This document shows positions 12,521-23,400 of a DNA stretch of 64,000 nt, in pieces. The number at the start of each line of letters is the position of its first letter. Position 1 is the stretch's first letter. The DNA comes from Tetmemena sp. SeJ-2015 (taxonomy: Eukaryota > Ciliophora > Spirotrichea > Sporadotrichida > Oxytrichidae): NCBI GenBank assembly GCA_027382625.1, contig JAJKFJ010022070.1:186001-250000 (forward strand), read 5' to 3'. The notes under the pieces are model-generated. The model had not been told where the DNA came from. It saw nothing but the letters and a program-made list of their open reading frames with translations, and ran no database searches. The translations under genes were made by a program, and so were the position numbers.

Positions 12521-13677
12521 TTGTCAATAATTATAATTAAACTTCTCTTGATGAGGAACTGCAACTCATTCTCATGCGATTCTAACCTCTGTTCGCCTTA
12601 TATATGCTAATTTTGTAAAGGTAATCTGTTTACTAGAGGATTCTTAAGATATTTCCTTCTTGGGCTAATTTCTGCTTCACTCAAAAATGCTAACTTCTTC
12701 ATAGCTTCACTTCTCTCAACTCCCTCAAAGAAAGGGTGGAGAAGGGCTTATTCGCAAGTCGGTCTTAACCTTGAATCCCATTAAAGTAACTGCTCCATCA
12801 GATTCAAGCCATCTTCAGAAGCATTAGGGAATTTAGTCTTAAAAATTTGCTTTCTGTAGCCTTGAGGAATTTGAAGACCTCTCATTTCTCCCAAATTATA
12901 CCCTTCAGGCCAATCCTAAGTACTGGGAGTACCCAAAATAAGACATTGAAATATAGATAATGGAAAACTTTTGTAAAATCTAACAAAGCTTATTAATTTA
13001 GTCCATCGCTGAAGTGCCGGGAAACATAGGCATTCGCAAAAACAGCTCACCCATAATACATCCTAATGCGAAAACATCCACCTTTTGATCATATGATCTC
13101 GATTTCATACAAATCTCAGGTGCTCTGTACCACCGAGTTGAGATATACTCTGTCATAGGTGCATTTTGCGGGTTATTCAAATCCTTTAAAATTCCAAAAT
13201 CAGTCAGCTTGAGAAGCATGTCATTTTAGATCATGACGTTCTCCGGCTTCAAGTCTCTATGAATAGGAAATTATGCTACTTATGTTATTAAAATTAATGA
13301 ATGAAGCCTCTTTTATGAATGAAAGCGAGAGCTTTAAAGAGCTAATACATGTATAGCTTGATGTCATCCTCTGGAATTGTTTCTCTTGCTTTTCTTTTCT
13401 AACTAATCAGCTGGTACAAGTCTTTATCTAAGAGCTCATAGACTAAGTAAAGTTTCTTGTCCTCAAAAACTATCTCCTTTAATTCTACAATATGTGGATG
13501 GTTCAAATCTTGAAGGGCTCTCACCTCCGTGATGTTTAGACAATCTTCCCAAGTGTATATCTTTTAGTATATTTCTTTTAAAGCTACAGTCTCTCCAGAT
13601 ATAAGATCTATAGCTTCAAAAACTTTACCAAAACCACCCGAACCCAAAACTTTTATTTTGCGAAATCTCTAAGTCAT
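12521..13677 (-). CDS. MAK/RCK-type CMGC protein kinase
   Basis: Ser/Thr kinase starting at ATG 13677. Visible motifs: glycine loop GSGGFGKV, VAIK-like VALKEI, HRDLKPENVM, a DFGILKD magnesium loop, activation-loop TEYISTRWYRAPE, then MFPGTSAMDQ and GTPSTQDWPEGY. The TxY loop and the last two motifs are typical of RCK kinases (MAK, ICK, MOK), which control cilium length. HRDLKP is interrupted by 38 bp between ATGAAT repeats (plus strand), and a second interruption precedes the GTP box. Excision of both gives a full kinase domain. The C-terminal end is unclear because the frame runs into a poly-A/T stretch near 12500. Confidence 0.85.
12943..12985 (-). other. candidate IES in MAK-like kinase, pointer ACA
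   Basis: ACA at 12943-12945 and 12983-12985 bound a 40-nt period. Excision joins INKLC to LILGTPSTQDWPEGY, the expected kinase subdomain order, and corrects the frame. Confidence 0.6.
13259..13302 (-). other. candidate IES in kinase HRD motif, pointer ATGAAT
   Basis: ATGAAT occurs at 13259-13264 and 13297-13302 (ATTCAT on the coding strand). Excising the 38-nt period turns a frameshift inside the catalytic loop into FIHRDLKPENVM. The segment has no GT donor or AG acceptor that would give the same product. Confidence 0.85.
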
Positions 13678-13883
13678 TTATAAATAGATTGATAATTAAA
13701 GATTAAGAAGCTAAGGAACCAATTTAATTTACATTAAAAACCTAAATTTATAGCAAATCTTAAAAGTTGAACTCTAATGTTTAACTAACGAAAAGTTAAC
13801 AATGATAAATGTTTAGACTTTAAAATTGAAGAAATCAAGAAAATTAAGTTCTAATTAATAGTATTCGTAAAAATTGTAGAAAG

Positions 13884-14706
13884 TCATAACCTTGGTCCGT
13901 ATCCCTCACTATCACTTGAACTTTAATTATCACTGCTATTGTTTATTTCATCTCCAAATCCATCATCATCAACAATCTTAATCTTTTACAGTTGTATGTT
14001 TTGCTTTTGAGCTTATACTTGTCTCATATCATTAAACTTCTGCCTTTTGTTAGCTTATTCATTAATTCCTTTAACTTAAGATTCTTCCTCTTCTAATTTT
14101 TCTATAGAAGAATAGTTTTGTCGGAATTTCCTCTTGAGTTATTACTCGACTTATCTTTCTGTTTTTGAATCCACTACAGATTATTCATTTACTTCTCCTT
14201 CTTTTATACTCGATTTTTAATTAGTTCTCTATTCCTCCTCTTTAATCTCTTCTTCATTCTAAGATGCATGGCTTTAATCTAGTTGACTCTCCTCATCGTC
14301 ATTTTCACTTTCACTGTCATCCTCACTTTCATCTTCTCCATGCTTCTTAATTGGCTTTCCCTGAGCTTTAAGATGTCTTTTCTTATCTTTTTTGAGTTTT
14401 CTCTTTAGACTTTTTTTGGCAGTCTTCACTTCGCTTTCCAAAGCCATAATTTGTCTCTTCTCTTTGTAAGCTTGCAACTCTTTCTCTCTTCTATGTTCAG
14501 CCTCCATCTTTATCAAACGATATCTTTCCTTTCTCCTCAGTTGTCTATATTAATGGAAATCTCCTGAGCCTGCACCTGCTGTCGAACCATGCACATTATC
14601 CACTTTCTCGACATACACAAACTGATTAGGGACAAACTTTGTTTAAGAGCGGAGGTAGTCTGGAGTCTTGGAGGCTCCTGTTATTTCTTTCTCTGGACAT
14701 TATAGG
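13884..14706 (-). CDS. PRKRIP1: PRKRIP1-like spliceosomal protein
   Basis: The N-terminal core GSTAGAGSGDFHQYRQLRRK closely matches the conserved centre of PRKRIP1 (C114), a small basic protein of catalytically active spliceosomes. A Lys/Arg-rich coiled coil (KKSLKRKLKKDKKRHLKAQ) and long acidic Ser/Asp/Glu runs follow, ending in SSSDSEGYGPRL and TGA 13884-13886. At about 270 residues it is longer than the animal protein because of the acidic tail. No ATG is visible in frame upstream of about 14700, so the first codons probably lie beyond an interruption. Confidence 0.8.
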
Positions 14707-14811
14707 AAATTTGATTTTATATTATATTATAACTTATAAATGCTTGTACTACTATACTGTTTAAATAACAGGATTAAGTGTTTGAATTTTTATTAGAGAA
14801 AGAATTGGAGT

Positions 14812-16302
14812 TCACTCAATAACAACTACTCTTACTTTTTCCTAAGTGCTCTCATAAAATTGTAAATGGCATGATCGAATCCTCTCTCCATGAACAAGGA
14901 AAGGAGTTTGACTCTGATGATCAAGAAATTTTTACTCAGCAGATATTCTTCCCAAGCCATCTTTCAAAAATATTTCTTCCCAATCTGCTGCGAAACAGTC
15001 TCTTATGTCAAGAGCGATTTCTCTAGAGTTTAAAATATCTGAAAGTCGTTCAAAATTTTCCTAATTCAGAATTTGACAATCCTAATCTTAACGCTCTAAC
15101 TCTAGCTGACAATAAGATCCAATCACTATCTCTTAGAGCCCATAAATAAGCTTTTGGATATCTTTCTCTTCCGTGAAGGCTGAAACATTAATAAGAACAC
15201 TTTGCAAACCGCAAGAGTCAACTAAAACTCCATTGTTGAGTAGAAGGGAATACAATTCACTTCCTGAGATTCCCTCTATTTTAAGTACTATTTTGCTTGA
15301 ATCCTATTCTTAGCTACTTTAAGAATGTATATTCTTTCATTTAATGTAGATAACATATGCTTTAGTTTCTTTTGATAAATCCAAAGTCTTCTTTAGATTA
15401 GCGCTTGCTTCAGTTTTAACTTATTGAATTGCATTTTTCAAATAATCCAAGTCTAGAGGATAGTCTATTCTTTGAGGCTCCACCATACTGTAGATTTAAA
15501 GGAGTGTTGATATGTCTATTGTAGAATTTTAGCTCACATTTAAAAACGCAGCTCCTTCCAAATCACCTACAGTTCCATCAAAATGATTAATAAACTTAAA
15601 AATTCTAACTAAGTTTTAAATACTCTATCTTCTAAATTTACATACATCAGCGCCACTCTATGTCAAAGAATTCATAGTCAGATGTCCTTAGCTACTAAAT
15701 TACAGATTAGCGTATTATTCATCCACTATTAGCAATCTTTACTCCCCTATAGTAGATTTAATAGCTTTAACATCTAAATATAGGCCTTCTTTTGTTGGGT
15801 TAGTTAAAAACACTGCATCTATCTCAGGCTGGGAATCAATTATACTTTTTAAATCATCAACCTTTGTTTGAAGAAAAATCCCAAAATTTTAATCAATTTC
15901 ATTTTCGAGAAAAACGATTTTTTATCCTGCTAATTAAAGGCTTGAAAGTATAGAGGGATTAACATTCGCTTAAATAAGAATAGTCTTCTTAGCTAAGAGC
16001 ATCGAAATCATTTGGACTCCAGAAGGAACCCCATTTTAAAGATAGAGTGTAAGCTTAGATTAGAAAATTTCCTTAAATTATTATCCCAGAATTTCTAAAT
16101 AACCACTTTCATGCGACTTTTGGCTTACTGATTTATTTTCTTGAAGAGAACTAAATTCACCACTACTAAATTGTCTTTGCTAATCCAGAGCGTTAAAACT
16201 ATTATTGAATATTAAAGCCTATTTTTAGGGTTATGAAAAGCTTGAAATCTCTTTATTTTGAAATGTATGAATTGCCTCTATAAGCGTCGCTGATTTTTCC
16301 AT
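14812..16302 (-). CDS. Orn/Lys/Arg decarboxylase-like protein, PLP lysine not found
   Basis: Uninterrupted frame of about 496 residues from MEKSATLIEAIHTFQ to TGA 14812-14814. The order of motifs follows the fold-I major domain of Orn/Lys/Arg decarboxylases: NGVPSGVQMISMLLA (helix after the substrate loop), AVFLTNPTKEGLYLDV (the 'PTYEG' box) and LLIVDEQYANLQF (the 'DEAHG' box). Where the family has the PLP-binding 'SxHK', this protein reads SGADVCKFRRQS with no clear equivalent. It may be an inactive homologue or antizyme-inhibitor-like protein. It is one of the few genes here with no intron or IES. Confidence 0.6.
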
Positions 16303-16419
16303 TTATAGTTTTTATATTGTTCATTTTTTCTGAATAAAATGCCATAAAAATACTTTATGAAAAATTTGAACTTTAACTAATAAATCTTTTGTTTAAAATC
16401 ATAGTACAGACACAAAATT

Positions 16420-19149
16420 ATAGTATAATTATAGTTTGAGCTTGTGAGTTTAGCGCCTTCATGTTTTATAAAACTCTTCCTCAAAATGAGAATTCTATCT
16501 TCAATCTTTGAATCCATCTCCTGCCTGATCTATTCGTCAAACAGATGATGCTTTCCCCTCTTCATGTACTCGCAACTGAAAAGGGTGTTTTGAATTATAC
16601 CCTCTCTCAGAGAGACTTCTTTTATTTGCTTTTTCAATTCAACCATAGTGGCTTTTAGCCTCTTCAGTTACTTCTGCCCACCGATATCAGAAACAAACTC
16701 ATCATATTAGTGCTAAAGATAAGATTTAAGGATGTGAAAAGTGACTTACATTCAAGGAGCTGATTTTATTTTGAAGGTCTTTGTTTTCAAAATCTAGTTT
16801 CTTAACTATATCAATAAGTTGTCTTAGTTCAGAGGCTAACTGCTTAATAATCAATAAGATAATGTTATAATAACTAAGCTTCTTTCTCTGAGTAATGTTG
16901 TTTAGCTTTGTAATTTGCGAGTTATTGTTTTGATTCATCCTAATCTCATTCTTCCTAATATAGGCGAGATCTTCTTCTAACTTTTCAGCTGATGATGAAA
17001 ATACCTATCTCACATCCTGATGGCAAGTTGTCTTAATGTCTTTACACAGGTCTATAATTAGTTCAATATGTCTTCTGCATTCTTCCACATCGTCATCTAA
17101 AAGGCCACTAATCTGCCCTCGCTGCTTATTAAGCTCTATGTCTTTCTCAATTGCATCTAAATCCCCATAAACTCTGTCTATCTCTCTACGCCACTCTATA
17201 GGATCAATTTTTCCTTCGAGAATTAATTCATCTTCCTCTTTCTCGATTTGATAAAGAGTGGCATCTCGGCCATATGCGGAAGGATCATAGAAGTTGATCT
17301 TTGTCTCTTCTTTAACCCCACCATTCATATCGTTGTTTCTTTTTTGCTTATAAGCTGAACCACCTTTGTACACACCGTCGGATCATCTCTGATCTCTCTA
17401 GCTTGTATTTGCCCTCCATTTATCATTATACTTAATCATTCTAATCATCTGTATTACCCTCGTCACTCAGCTCTGGTTCCTCTTCATCAGGAGGTATAAT
17501 CGGTTGGAAGAATTGGAATTCCCTTTTGTAAAGCTCTAAGTTTAGCAGTTCATCTATTATATGACAGACTTCATTCCCGTACCCGCCCTTGATCTACTCT
17601 TAGCGCAAGGTTTTTGCACCAGAGTATCCGAACTTCTTCAAATCCGTTATTAATTTAGCTATGGCCTCACTAACATTTCCCTTGAAATCTTTGAAAGGGA
17701 CAAATGGACCCAGCTTCTTACTCTAAAGACTAACAATCAGTCAATTCAAATTTAATCTCACTTTGAAAAATTCTTACCTTATCCTTATTGAGGGACATAA
17801 GCCAAAAGACCATGTCGTAGAGATAATTAGCCCTCTAAACTGGATCCTCTCCTGTATTCGCATGAGCAAAGTAGATTCTTGAGATTCTCTTTTACTTCCA
17901 TCCCTTACAAAAAGAAGTTTCATAGTCTAGCAGACTAAGTTTTTCTATGATATCATCCATGATGAGATAAGTATCTATCTATGGCTTGCTGGCTATCATT
18001 TTCTTGTAAGTCTCACACAGCTCGCAGACTTAGGCTATATCAAATCGCTAGTCTGGATCTAGTTTCAACATCGCCATGATCATCTATCTAAGCTCAGGAC
18101 TATATTTCTCAGTAATTGGTGGAAACTGGCCCTTTGTGATTCTTTGAAAGAGATCATAGAGAGACAGATTTTCTTTATCATCCTATCTGAATGGACTACG
18201 CAGCATACATATCTCGTAGGCTATGCAGCCTAAGCTCCACACATCACTCTTCCAGTCATAGCCTTTTCCTTGAAGAACCTCTGGGCTCATTAAAACAAAT
18301 TTCAAACAAGGATACACATATAGAGAGGAGTTCCCACTCGAGAGAAAGCTTCAAAAGTTTAAGAACTCAGTTATCTACTCAGTCCAAGATCTCCAACTTT
18401 CAAATTACCTTGCTGGTCAATGAAAATGTTTGCCGGTTTCAAATCTCTATGCATAATACGTTTTTCATGCATATGCCCTAGTGCTCCTGCCATTTGGTGT
18501 ATGTACTCCCAAACTTTTTTCTCTGGAAATGACACATCCTCCTCGATTGCCTTCTTTATGATCAATTTCAAATCACCCTTTTCTGCCCATTCTTCATATA
18601 TAAAGTGTACTCATACATTTTAAGTGTATATTATATTCGACTGCAATGAATAGCTCGTTGAGTTTGTTGTCGATAAACCAGTTGAGATACTTGACGATGT
18701 TTGGGTGGTCTAAAGACTAATTATTAGTTATGTTAATTCCACACAAGAGAAGTAAATCTTACCTGATGCAGCTGCACCTCCTTCAAGCAACTGTCCCTCT
18801 GCTTCTCATTATCCATGTCAAAAATCTACAATTCATGGTTTAAGCATCCAACACACAATGTATAAGTATAACGGAGTCAAAGTATTTGAATTTGAAGTGA
18901 AATCTAAGATCCAGTCTTTTATTCTTACTTTGATGAGCTTCAAAGCGACGCATGTCCCATCAGACTTCCTTTGAGCCTTATACACATAGGAAAACTTTCC
19001 CTATCCTAAATAGAAGGATTAATTTAGCTTGCTGCAATGAATATAATTCAAGTTAGTGAGGCTCTTTCATTACCTATGAGCTTGATAATTTCAAATCCGT
19101 TGACCTCCTTCCCCACGAAATTTTAAACTTGAACGGCTGCGCTTGCCAT
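16420..19149 (-). CDS. NEK-family kinase fused in frame to IFT57
   Basis: Starts MASAAVQVQNFVGKEV. Residues ~25-290 form a NEK-type kinase: GQGKFSYVYKA, VALKLIK, HRDLKPANIFI, DLGLSR, then MSPEVLQGKGYDWKSDVWSL. Without any stop the frame continues through IASKPQIDTYLIMDDIIEKL into an IFT57-like N-terminal domain (LSLLDYETSFCKGW.. GGYGNEVCHIIDELL). It goes on to IDPIEWRREIDRVYGDL and the C-terminal coiled coil, the order seen in IFT57/HIPPI, an IFT-B subunit. GT-AG introns lie at about 16727-16745, 17720-17775, 18718-18765, 18820-18930 and 19010-19070. Two IESs interrupt the kinase. A frame break near 17380-17450, in the linker before IDPIEW, is unresolved. The exact C-terminus near 16420 is uncertain. 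Confidence 0.8.
18288..18319 (-). other. candidate IES in NEK activation segment, pointer CAT
   Basis: CAT at 18288-18290 and 18317-18319 (ATG on the coding strand), period 29 nt. Excision gives GTPLYMSPEVL, the canonical P+1 loop. The best GT-AG alternative gives LYIPEV instead. Confidence 0.7.
18589..18638 (-). other. candidate IES in NEK hinge region, pointer ATTC
   Basis: ATTC at 18589-18592 and 18635-18638, period 46 nt. Excision fuses LFIAVE to WAEKGDLKLIIKK, the expected hinge and alpha-D region, and corrects the frame. Confidence 0.75.
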
Positions 19150-19471
19150 GATTTAAATCAAATTAAATTATAAGGGCACCCGCGTCCTCTATTAAAATTA
19201 TCGATATCTCAATTTAGCTTGAAGAGACTGAGACTTTATTAAACTTAGTTTTTAAATGTGAGAAGAGATTTATTTAAGATTAGTGATTGAGATGGGTAGA
19301 GTGAATTGATAAACGTAGACTGTTTAATATAAAGAGAGGATTATAGTAATAGGAAGAATAAATAATAATTAGAAGGGAGCAAGATATTATTTGCAAAACA
19401 ACAAACAATAAACGCTGGGCTTAGAGGATTGCAAGTTGCAAGGGGTTGGACTAGCTGCCACCGCCGCACGC

Positions 19472-19841
19472 TCATCTGAGTCTTCTGGCCTCTCTTTCGG
19501 ATTCGAGGAGAGCAAGGATGTCTCCCTTTCTCACGGGTCCCTTGACGTTTCTGACCAAACTTCTCTTGGAGTCGTTCATGAACACAACTTTCACCTGAGT
19601 GATACCTCCTCTTGATCCTAATCACAGGCAAGTTAAAAAGTCAAAGACAATTAATTATTTCAATATGTTTCAAGTTAAGATATGAAAAGAAAGAGAATGA
19701 GGGGCTCTCTGGCGTTAGACTCACTGCATCGCAGCTTTCCCAACTCCAGATATATGAGCTATGGTTTATAGATGGTAGCTTACCGGTCTTGCCGATGATT
19801 TCCTTGACTTCAGCATATGTAATTTCACCTTGGTTCTCCAT
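19472..19841 (-). CDS. RPS28: 40S ribosomal protein S28e
   Basis: Short gene with one GT-AG intron (about 19628-19783). Exon 1 encodes [20 protein letters not shown]. Exon 2 encodes [14 protein letters not shown], then [20 protein letters not shown] and ARRLR before TGA 19472-19474. That is the highly conserved OB-fold protein eS28 of the small subunit, about 71 residues as usual. Codon choice is more GC-rich than in neighbouring genes, as expected for a highly expressed gene. Confidence 0.95.
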
Positions 19842-19859
19842 TTTGGCTGAGCTTATATT

Positions 19860-20437
19860 TCTTTGAGATATATATTAATAATAAGTGAGCTTCTCACACC
19901 TCTATTTAATAATGCCTTCCACTCACACTCTTCATTTCTTTCTTTTCTCTCTCAACAATTACTCTATCAATTATCATAAGAAATGTCGTGCTCAAATTTG
20001 TTAGTAAGAATTGTTTTTGAATAATTTTAAATTGCTGATTTAAGTCTTTTGGAATAAGTTTGATTGTGCGGCAGATATAAAATTGTCTTTATATCGAAAG
20101 TAGGAGTGCTCGACCATTGAATTTTTGAACATTATTCACATAGTTTAAATTGAGTAAAAATAATTAAATTACTTTAAGGATTATAAATTAGAATTAATTT
20201 GTTTTTTTATAATAAATTTAAAGACATTTTTCTGCAATAATAAGAAAGTCAGTTGCTTAAATTAATTAATTTAAATATATATTAAGTAATCCTCTCTCTT
20301 AAAAGAGGTGGAAAGTTCTCCCACAAGCAATCTAACTTAACACCGAAAGCTATTGAAAGCAATTCAAATCAATACCCAACCTAAACCCACAAGGATTTAG
20401 AACTTTGAGTGCAATCGATTCAACTTAAGCAATTAGA
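19860..20437. other. intergenic region
   Basis: AT-rich spacer between the divergent S28e and CLC genes. It probably holds both promoters. I see no convincing coding frame, RNA gene or strong repeat. Confidence 0.5.
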
Positions 20438-23400
20438 ATGCAGAAAATAGATCTAAATCATTTAGATGTAAGGCCAAAGTCAACTCATGGGCATGCAAAA
20501 TTTGTCTAAGATTATTTGAAAATATGGACTCTTTACCCTAGATTATCATGATATTTATTTCTAGTGATTTACTTTGTTTTAGATATAAATAATGGCTTGT
20601 ATACAAATTTAAATTATGGTAAGGCTTTTATAGACGTCGCGCGATAAGGCAAGAAGAGTTTATACGTGTAGGGTAAGTCATATTGTGATGCAAAATACAA
20701 TAATTTCATGCTCTCTCCTTACCTATATCAAACTCTAAATGCATTTTGAGATCACAAAATTATAGACTTCTTTGCCAATTATGAGAAAATGCATGATGGA
20801 GGGACCGTCGCCCCAGGCGATCAAAACAAGTTTGGAGACCATAACGCTGCTAATAGAATGATAACTCAGACTGATCTGCTTGTAGATGAGGAAAGAACAA
20901 TAAGGATTTGCATAGCTTTTCGGAGGTCTTAACCCATATCATTTCCTCTACCTCATTATTCAAATCCTAATTAATAATGCAATAAAGTTGTTAGTTATTA
21001 TTCTTGGGTCTGCAGGAGCAGCTATTTCCTGGTGCATGGACTCGACAGTCTTCTTCATAAATTCCCGTAACTAATATTTGATGGTCTTAATGGATTGCAG
21101 ACAAGATAGCATGGGCTCATGATGAAAGCTACAACTACTGGCTGAGATATGGATGCTGGATCAGTTTAATCTCATATCATCATATTATCTATTTTGTTTA
21201 GTTTTCACTTTTGCATGATGATGATCTGTTTTATTTAGATTGGTATATACTTTAATTCTGTGCAAGTATTGGGTAAGAAGGAGTAGGAGATTAACTATTT
21301 TCTTAGAGAGTACATAAGTAGAGATGCTGAGGGCTCAGGAGTGCCTGAAATGAAGGCAGTGCTTGCAGGAGTGCATCTCCACAAATTCTTGGCAATAAAC
21401 GCTCTCGTTGGAAAGTACATAGGATTAGTTGCTGCACTTATTTATATACGCATTTCATTTTTACACTTGCAGGAGTGTAAATATTATTTATTATTGAGGT
21501 TTATCAATGGGAAGACAGGGAGCTTTCGTGCATATGACTTGCGTATCTCTCACCAGCTCGCTACCAAAATCAAGTAAAGGGATAATTAAATACCTCTATG
21601 ATTGGTTAACATTGGTATTTTAATTTACTTCAAAGACATTGGTGAGAACTACTCTTTGAGATTACAGATGTATGGAGCGGCTATTTGTGTTGGAACAGTA
21701 GCCACTTTCGGAGCGCCAATTGGAGCAGTGGTCTTTGCAATGGAACTAACCTCCACTTACTACATGGTCAGCAATTTCTGGAAGAGCTTCCTAGCTGCTA
21801 TGGCTGCAATCATCATGTACCACCTACTGCATGGAATAGGCTACATTAATAAATAAATCCAATTGTTGTTTATCTACATAGCAATTCCTAACCACACATA
21901 CATATCAGGAATCAATTTGAACCACGAAATGATATTCTTCGTTATTTTGGGATATATTTCAGCTTAAGTTGCAGGTCTCTTCAATCACGTTCTCACCAAA
22001 CTGATTTTCCTGAGAGTCAGGCTAAAGAATATTCATATTATAATAATATTCAAAGTTTAGAATCCCTTTATTTCTAACAGATGGAAATGGTGCACAACTG
22101 TATCTCAAAAAATCATTAAGTAGTTGCAATAATTGTAAAATCTCTTTTCATATCAATCATCGGCTTCCCAATTCACTATATGCACTTCAATGAAAAGACT
22201 ATTGACAACATGTTCTTCTCCAACTACAATATGGAAACTCTGAAAGGCGGCGCCACTTGGGGAAATCCACTTTAGGCTTTTAACTTGATTAAAATTAAGT
22301 AATGTGAGTGAGTGATCGTCTATGTCATTCTCAAATTCTTTTTCATCGTTCTATCTGTCTCATGCCCAATCCCCAACGGTATATTCTTAATAAGGAATTC
22401 ACTATGATACATGTATAATAATTATATTCGCGCCTGTTTTCTCTCTTGGAGCTGGAATAGGAAAACTCTATGGCCATATCCTCATGAAAATTGGAGAGTA
22501 CGCCAGCATCTAGCTCATTCAATCTTTTAGATTAGAATATTAAATAAATCTGAGGCTCTGTACGCAGTAGTTGGAGCAGCTGCAATTGGAGGAACTGTAA
22601 CTAAAACAGTGTCTACAATCATCATTGTCTTTGAAATGATTAATTAAATACCTATAGCTTAATATTGATGGGTTAGGTAGACCAAGTGATAGTGCCTGTT
22701 ATGATTGGATTAATGGTGGGAATGTGGGCTTCTCAGGGTATCTCTATGGGTATTTTCGATGTGGTTATTGAGTTCAAGAACTTCCCTTACATGCCTTCAT
22801 TAGGAAGTGTATAGGCTTACTCTCTCAAAGCATCAGATATTATGAACCGCACTTTCATGTACCTGGCTCAAGATTGCAAGCTACGCGATCTGCCAGTAAT
22901 CATCAACAAAACTCAGTCATGTGCAGTGACGATCCCCATCGTAGTTTCAGAAGAAGATAAGTAAGAATCATTCATTTTTGTCTTACTCATTTAATTAGGA
23001 CTCTTTTATGCACTGTGACTTCTACCTCTCTGCGTCAGTACCTCTTTCATCACTTCAAAGCCGTAGCTGATCTAATTACTGACTAATAAGATATGATTGT
23101 ATCTAATGTCTCATGGAGCAAAGAGAGACATCGATCAGTACTTGTATGCGCTAACTGAAGTAAATGACAAAAACCCCTCCAACAAAAAGGAGATCTCAGT
23201 CGACCCTCTCATCCATCTTATTCAAGAACAGATGGATTAAATCGCAGTAACGCATAAAGACTTGGTTGAGAACTTCTGGAATTCACCTGTGAACTTCAAC
23301 GATCCCTCCCTTCAAATAAACTACTCACCCTTCCTAGTGATGCAAGACACACCCATGTCCAAGATTCACTTCCTCTTCACCATGCTAAACATTAACCTAC

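Noticed and set aside
13265..13297. A 23-nt GT-AG intron in the kinase HRD loop
   Set aside because: It would insert QFQQHK before DLKP and destroy the invariant HRD. Repeat-based excision restores it exactly.
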